Source: Ulota crispa (Eukaryota; Streptophyta; Bryopsida; Orthotrichales; Orthotrichaceae). Taken from it: 64,000 bases of DNA. This document shows, piece by piece, positions 57,791-64,000 of this stretch. A model generated the notes under the pieces. That model had not been told where the DNA came from and ran no database searches. It worked only from the letters and a program-made list of their open reading frames with translations. Each line of letters starts with the position of its first letter. Position 1 is the first letter of the stretch. The position numbers and the translations under genes were made by a program. The DNA lies in assembly GCA_963920765.1 (NCBI GenBank), contig OY987242.1, positions 24,948,002-25,012,001 on the forward strand, in the 5' to 3' direction.

Positions 57791-60700
57791 GGGAAAATTT
57801 CATGGATATCCTTGAAGTTTGCAATAATATCAGAGACACCGCTACTTTTTCAATAATATCACAAATACCCTTTGACCTCTTGACTTCTTTCTTGATGTGG
57901 TTCTTTTTTGCGGCTTCTTCTCCGTGAATCCAAAAACGGTCGTTTCCCATTATTCTCAGGAGTTCAAACTATTGTGTGCAAGATGCAAACGAGCTTTTGC
58001 GATCTAGGCAAGATGCTTTTGCCTCCTCATGACAACGCCAAAGAAACTTGATATCTTGGGTACCTCTCTTGAAGACAAACTCGAACTGACAATGCTTGTG
58101 GTTTAAGGTTTTGGGGGAATTTTGGGCTTAATGTTGGTGATGCCAATTACAACCTTGTCAAATCGGTGCATAGATGTGGACCTTTGAGTTCATCAACACA
58201 AAATTCCAAGATAAAGCACCTCAACTGGTTGCACTTGGTGTTGAGCAAGAAGTCAATGCTAGCAGGTGAAATGTCAAAGTACAATTTACAAACTCTGCAA
58301 TTGTATAATGATAAAGGCTTCATTGATGTGTTTGTGTATTTGAATTGGCAAAAAAATAATACAAATGCCATAAACAATCCTACAATCCTCCACATTTCTT
58401 GTACTCTCTTTTGGTTGGTGCTTGTTATCCTCAACACCAATACACCTTTGTTTGTTTTCAGGTACTATGTGTTCTTTCTTTTTGTAGCCTTGTTTTGATG
58501 TTGAAATGGCTTGCTTGTTAGTGTAGAGCAGGTTGTTTGGATTGAGATAGTGAGTGTTTTTTTGATTGCTTCACTTTGCTTTAATGAGGTACTTGGTGCT
58601 CTTTTTTTGTACGTTTGCTGCAACTTGGAATTTGAAAATGTGTTCTCATGGCACAAGCTTACAATGATTGAGAATCTTTGCTGAAGTGCTGCACAGACGT
58701 GCTTTGGTTGAGATTGTTGGTGTTGTACATTACATAATTGTTTTTTTCTTATCGCTAGCAGCAAAAAGAGCTATATTGTTTTACTCTAATGTAAAATTCC
58801 CTTGCTATTTTATTAGTACCTCTTGTGACTTTGCCCTTGCTACTAACAATGTTTATTTATCTTAGCTTTTTTTGAGTTGAACCTCCAAAAGTCTGAAGTT
58901 GCAAAATTTGGTCTCGAGATGGGGTGTGGAGGACGAGCCATGCATGGCACAACTGACTGGAGCTGCTGAATAGATTTAGTAATGGTCTCAAATGAGAGTG
59001 GTTTGAAACCAAAACTTCTCATGAATTGAATAGTGGAGCCAGAAGCACATGCCATACCTTCATAAATGGAAGATCATCCTTGCACTCAAGACGTTGCTCT
59101 TCATGAATAACTGGGTGAACAAAAGCTTGAATTGGTTTACAAAAACATTGGGTATTCAAGCTTGGATCAAACATGATGAAATGAGCTCATGATGGTTACC
59201 CTTACAATTCCGCCTTTTCACCCTCTACTGCTGACAGTACACCACTTCATTGCACGTGCTGTGACAATATGTGCTTCAAACTTCACTGCTTTTGTTGAGA
59301 CAAAATTTTGAAGGAGATACAATCAAAATTTGATACAAATCTACTTTATCACCAGCAACAATCAGTAGGAGACACTCATGAGTATTATGCATTTGAAACA
59401 ACATAAGAAACGAGGTATCAATCAACTATCAAGCAAGTTGGAATGATATTCTATGAAAAATTGTTATAGATAATGTACTAAGGCAGATTGTCAAGGAATA
59501 GAATTGCAAGTCCACAAAAAATATGCATCAATACAAGTTCAAACTCCAAAGTGCAATGCACCGTACTTGAAAGATGGGCAGAGGCCAAGCCACATCTTAG
59601 ATACTGTTCCATAGTAAGGCTCCAACCCTAGAGAAGATCTCAGGGAACATGCCCACTAAGTGAATGTAACTCTTAATCTCTTGGAACAGAAAATCCAAAT
59701 AAAAATGTTGAGCCCTGGTCTTTGCCACAGCTTGTTGGCGAGTCGTCAATGATGATGGTTTTCCATAAGTTTTTCCTAGGATGATGACCGCATCCTCTCT
59801 GTATCACCATTGCAATTTGTCCAAGACTCAATCTGGAATAGAAAACATCTCTAGAAATGTAAACGGAGTTGGTAATGCCCTCTTCTTGATTGTAGAAAAA
59901 GCATTTGTGGGTTCTTAACCTCCATGAACTTGAGAACTGATGCCATGCCAATGATTTGCTGAAGCGCCACAATGAAATCTCCTAGAAGACAAACTCTCCT
60001 ACTGAGGGCATGTCTAATTGTGGAATTCAAGATGTTGTTTGTTTGATCACTCCAAGTTTGTAGCCTTTGCAAAGCCTTCCGCCAAGAGGGGAATCAAGCC
60101 TTTGCTTACAAGAGTGTGTGTGCTAAGAAACATTCTCCAACAAAGCCTCATGTGATTGGAACAAAGTTATTCCAAATTAGCATATGCTGGAACTCCTCAA
60201 ATGCATGTACACTTAAAACTACCACATTGACATCTAATAATACTAATGGAAAAAAAACCAAACAAAACTATTGAAGGCTCTTTGAGAAGAATGTTACGGG
60301 ATCAATTTCTTGGTAAGCCTAAAGTTGATTGAAAGGCTCATCTAGATTACGGTAGAAGGTGGATTTAACAAAAATACCTGCAGACAAGGCTGTGGTGGGC
60401 TAGAGTCTCTTTGTTGCAAGTTCAGGTTGGACTAATTCTAGTCATTACTGAAACAACCACTAAAAAAATTACGTGTAGATGGCCGGTACTTAGCCGCAAG
60501 TCTTGCAGCAGCACAATGATAAGAGAGGCTCACACCTTCTTAGCAATTCTCACAACAAAAGAGGCTACACTCTCCAACAAACTCATGGGCAAAAGAACAG
60601 ACTTCATGATCTCCTTGAAGATGGATCCATAATCCAAAGCAGCCTTTGCCTCTTGGCAAATAAGGGACATAATTGCCACCTAGCCTGGTTCCCACCCAAA

Positions 60701-62182
60701 TACAGCATAGAAAACTCCTCATGCATGAGGTTGTTGAACTTGTTCAACCTCATCTAGTAATTATGTTACTGCTTGTTGTGGTTGTTAATGTACAGTAAGT
60801 TGTCTTTGAAGATCGTGAACCAACCATGCTTTTTGCTAAAGAGAGTGATGTAGTCGCGCAAGTGTGTTGCTCCACCTCTTGAATAGCGTCACAAATGGGT
60901 CATTGGCAAGATATTGTTGCTGCTGCTGCGCTAAGTAGTAGTTCTCTACAATTGCATTCACCTTGGTGCCTTGCGCTTGATGCGCCATGAACGCCAGTAG
61001 TACAAAGAGTGCTACTTCAGTTGCGCCATGCATGGCTCGTCCTCCACACCCCATCTCGAGACCAAATTTTGCAACTTCAGACTTTTGGAGGTTCAACTCA
61101 AAAAAAGCTAAGATAAATAAACATTGTTAGTAGCAAGGGCAAAGTCACAAGAGGTACTAATAAAATAGCAAGGGAATTTTACATTAGAGTAAAACAATAT
61201 AGCTCTTTTTGCTGCTAGCGATAAGAAAAAAACAATTATGTAATGTACAACACCAACAATCTCAACCAAAGCACGTCTGTGCAGCACTTCAGCAAAGATT
61301 CTCAATCATTGTAAGCTTGTGCCATGAGAACACATTTTCAAATTCCAAGTTGCAGCAAACGTACAAAAAAAGAGCACCAAGTACCTCATTAAAGCAAAGT
61401 GAAGCAATCAAAAAAACACTCACTATCTCAATCCAAACAACCTGCTCTACACTAACAAGCAAGCCATTTCAACATCAAAACAAGGCTACAAAAAGAAAGA
61501 ACACATAGTACCTGAAAACAAACAAAGGTGTATTGGTGTTGAGGATAACAAGCACCAACCAAAAGAGAGTACAAGAAATGTGGAGGATTGTAGGATTGTT
61601 TATGGCATTTGTATTATTTTTTTGCCAATTCAAATACACAAACACATCAATGAAGCCTTTATCATTATACAATTGCAGAGTTTGTAAATTGTACTTTGAC
61701 ATTTCACCTGCTAGCATTGACTTCTTGCTCAACACCAAGTGCAACCAGTTGAGGTGCTTTATCTTGGAATTTTGTGTTGATGAACTCAAAGGTCCACATC
61801 TATGCACCGATTTGACAAGGTTGTAATTGGCATCACCAACATTAAGCCCAAAATTCCCCCAAAACCTTAAACCACAAGCATTGTCAGTTCGAGTTTGTCT
61901 TCAAGAGAGGTACCCAAGATATCAAGTTTCTTTGGCGTTGTCATGAGGAGGCAAAAGCATCTTGCCTAGATCGCAAAAGCTCGTTTGCATCTTGCACACA
62001 ATAGTTTGAACTCCTGAGAATAATGGGAAACGACCGTTTTTGGATTCACGGAGAAGAAGCCGCAAAAAAGAACCACACCAAGAAAGAAGTCAAGAGGTCA
62101 AAGGGTATTTGTGATATTATTGAAAAAGTAGCGGTGTCTCTGATATTATTGCAAACTTCAAGGATATCCATGAAATTTTCCC
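57791..62182. mobile_element. 4.4-kb MULE-like foldback element with 1166-bp arms
   Basis: Starts GGGAAAATTTCATGGATATC and ends with its complement, the same ends as the small foldbacks at 10686, 15390, 26350 and 34907. Arms 57791-58956 and 61017-62182 mirror each other with a constant coordinate sum (119973), so no net indel. I saw only two differences (one in the first 120 bp, one 10 bp from the inner edge). A 2060-bp single-copy spacer lies between. No convincing 9-bp duplication (TTAAAAAAA against TTCACTTAA). Small subrepeats occur only in the outer 100 bp; the rest of the arms is unrelated to the other foldbacks and may be captured DNA. Confidence 0.8.
58957..61016 (-). other. Spacer of the large foldback: decayed coding-like DNA, unrecognised
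   Basis: On the minus strand several broken frames read like protein. One of 86 residues (61096-60836) has a hydrophobic segment VALFVLLAFMA and then a Gln run. Another stretch near 60600 reads KAALDYGSIFKEIMKSVLLP. A third (60072-59851) begins MQRLQTWSDQTNNILNSTIR. They lie in different frames with stops between. I could not match them to a transposase or to a host family. Captured host exons or a dead element protein are both possible. Confidence 0.35.
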
Positions 62183-63278
62183 TTCACTTAAATATGGCTT
62201 ACCTCTATGGAAACCAATTTTCACTTGCACACTTACTAATTACTATCCTGATGAACACAAGCCTTCAAAGACTCCAGGATTTTTGGCGTGGAATAAGCAA
62301 CATGGCACTACAAATCTAAGAACCACCAGTGCCCTATTCGAGAATGTTATATTGTCCCCTAGAGCATAGGCCTTCCATTCCGTGTTTTCTCTCCGCTTCA
62401 AAGACGTTGACGATCGCTCTACCACCCTTGCCACATCAACTCCTCATTGGTGCACGCCGCCTGTTGCTCTCCCCACATTCTCTACTCGCACTCCCATGCA
62501 CGTGCTTGCATTCCCTGTCTCTCACTCCACTATGTACTCTTCTCACATCCTTGCATCTGCACCTCGTTCTTCCATCTGCATTTCACTGAACTCCAATTGC
62601 TGATCACGTCCTTGGATTACGTCCTCGCTCCTCTCAATATGCTTCTGTGGGTGATCTTTACCGTTCTGGAGCATACCACCTGCTTGTATAGTCAAAAAGA
62701 TATGATATCCCGCTCATTCTGTAACGCCCCCGTGCACTGCCTGGTAGTCAGTCATGCGTCGATGAGCATAATCCAGTTCTCTTCAACCTGTTTGGATTCC
62801 GATGGCATCAACGAGGCGCCGCTCACCATCGTGCTCTTGGTTGACCCGACTTGGAGCCAATTGCGTTGCTAGACTTGAGGGCACCCGAAAAGCAAATGCG
62901 ATTTAGCAACGTTGATATCCCGAGTTGTTTGCCAAGCAGTAGGCTTTTTGTGTTTTTGACAGTCTACGTCTTTTGCTCACATCAGGCAGGCATGAACACT
63001 CGTGTCCCTCCCAATGATGCGTTTTGCTTTTCCACAACCTAGCCACCCCCACATGGTAGTCAATTTGGAACTGCCAAATCTCGTCTCTGACAGCGACCAA
63101 GCATGCGTATCATGACTTGGTTACTTAGCCACCGCCACACGTCTCTTGACGCGTCCAGTTTGTTCGCTGATGCTCTCGGGAGTTCTTTGTTGTTGTTGTT
63201 GTTGCAGCTTGTGAATCAAAACCGAGAAGCAATATCAGCATGCCTTCAATTGATCTCTGGACGTGCCAAGGAGTTATC
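62183..63278 (+). promoter_or_regulatory. GC-richer upstream region of the TPD1-like gene
   Basis: Pyrimidine-rich, TE-free DNA (for example 62370-62620), with a (TTG)n run ending in CAG at 63189-63207 that could be an intron acceptor in the leader. Open frames here lack family resemblance, so none is called. Confidence 0.3.
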
Positions 63279-63755
63279 ATGGCATCGTTCGAGGTGGCTG
63301 CAGCTGCTCTTTTGTTGCTCGCCATCCTAGCGCTCTGTGAAGCGGGCCGCCTGACGCTGCGCCAGATCGAAGCACCTGCCAATTACGCCGCGGCCAACAC
63401 CACAGCTGCTCTCCAGGGATGTGGTGACAAGAGTACTGAACCTTGCTGCCTGAGAGACATGAGCATCCAGCAAGGAGAGATCTCGAAAGTGGGGATTCCC
63501 ATGTGGTAGGTGCAGATCATCAACTTGTGCACAAATTCGTTGTGCGTGATGTCGGGAGTGGTAGTTCAGTGCGGTGCCTTTCATTTGGCAACGCTGGTGA
63601 ACCCCCACGTGTTCAGGCATCTGGATGCAAAGGCGGGGACCTGCATCTTCAACAACGGCAACAACATAGCAAACTCTCAAACCGTGACGTTTCAGTATAG
63701 CAAAATATTTAAGCAGGCAATGAAGCTGAGGTTTGCCAAGGTGACATGTTGGTGA
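63279..63755 (+). pseudogene. TPD1-like secreted cysteine-rich protein with an internal TAG
   Basis: The frame starts [20 protein letters not shown], a clear signal peptide. It continues through the TPD1-family pattern: a first Cys cluster (QGC, EPCC), QGEISKVGIP, VQIINLC, VVVQCGAF, LVNPHVFRHLD, GTCIFNNG, VTFQYSKIF and a terminal VTCW. In the family, GIPxYxVEIxN is contiguous; here GIPMW is followed by TAG (63507-63509) and then VQIIN in the same frame. The full frame would be 158 codons, interrupted at codon 77. TPD1 proteins are secreted ligands of LRR receptor kinases (EMS1 in Arabidopsis). Only the stop is wrong; no frameshift is seen. It could be a recent pseudogene, a sequencing error or readthrough. 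An ATG 13 codons upstream (63240) is in frame but would bury the signal peptide. Confidence 0.8.
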
Positions 63756-64000
63756 TGGGATGTGGCTCCGGGACGGAGCTAACAGTATCCATCTCTTTGA
63801 GTTGTGTAAATAGTGCACAGTGAATGTGGTTTCTGCAGGAGCCTAAGGGCAGCGTGAACAGGTCTGCTGGCTCGGCAATGAAAAGAAGTGGGGTTCTAAA
63901 GGCCAGGGTTTTTTCTATAATAAACTTGCGGTTACTTTTGGAAGCGTCCAAGTGTAGCAGTTGCTTTTGCTAGAGTCAGAGTTATCATTTTACATTCCTT
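63756..64000 (+). other. 3' flank of the TPD1-like gene
   Basis: Continues to the window end with no further gene; probably 3' UTR. Confidence 0.4.

Noticed and set aside
61475-61826. 97-110 residue frames in the right arm (and their mirror at 58147-58498)
   Set aside because: Both strands are open over the same AT-rich stretch and the copies are identical only because the arms are; no domain is recognisable apart from a vague leucine pattern.
57782-62191. 9-bp target duplication for the large foldback
   Set aside because: TTAAAAAAA and TTCACTTAA agree at only five positions, so I do not claim one.
62329-63042. Open frames of 63-141 residues upstream of the TPD1-like gene
   Set aside because: No signal, domain or sensible composition; the region looks like promoter/leader DNA.
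1-64000. tRNA, rRNA, CRISPR arrays, LTR retrotransposons, viral insertions
   Set aside because: No GGTTCRA-type tRNA boxes in context, no rRNA blocks, no regular spacer arrays, no LTR pairs with primer-binding sites or reverse transcriptase motifs, and no viral gene seen by eye.

Overview
This 64-kb window reads as nuclear DNA of a land plant. The genes it holds are a plastid-type J-domain protein, an eight-exon shikimate kinase-family gene with a transit-peptide-like N-terminus, a TPD1-like secreted cysteine-rich protein and a small membrane/coiled-coil protein with GT-AG introns. Exons and promoters are GC-rich. The intergenic DNA is very AT-rich and packed with short non-autonomous DNA transposons rather than LTR elements. 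A seed-free plant (moss, liverwort or lycophyte) would fit, but I cannot name the species.

Layout. About 1.2-10.6 kb and 17.7-23.0 kb form an old, diverged inverted segmental duplication, interrupted by different transposon insertions in each arm. Near its outer edge each arm carries a J-domain gene. The two J genes sit in a 1,568-bp core (1505-3072 and 21121-22688) that appears identical and indel-free, while the flanks on both sides have diverged, which is the pattern left by gene conversion. From 10.6 to 17.7 kb lies the spacer. From 23 to 32 kb there is no confident gene, only repeats and AT-rich sequence. From about 32.1 to 36.4 kb lies a small gene for a predicted single-pass membrane protein with a charged helical tail; foldback elements sit in its introns. 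From 36.4 to 52.5 kb comes a gene desert with CACTA, PIF/Harbinger, MULE-like and TTAA-flanked elements. The shikimate kinase-family gene occupies 53.58-56.53 kb, behind a G-rich minisatellite. A 4.4-kb foldback element with 1,166-bp arms covers 57.8-62.2 kb. A TPD1-like gene with an in-frame TAG ends the window at 63.3-63.8 kb.

The main system-level signal is mobile. At least twelve elements in several sequence families are bounded by TTAA and begin CCC / end GGG, the hallmark of piggyBac transposition, and no transposase for them is present here. A second population begins GGGAAAAT, carries arrays of an ATACCCCTG-like subrepeat in its ends, and in the best cases is flanked by perfect 9-bp target duplications (MULE-like foldbacks). 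The paired arms of the old inverted duplication, and of a second palindrome at 50.8-51.8 kb, preserve empty or near-empty insertion sites that support the target duplications directly.
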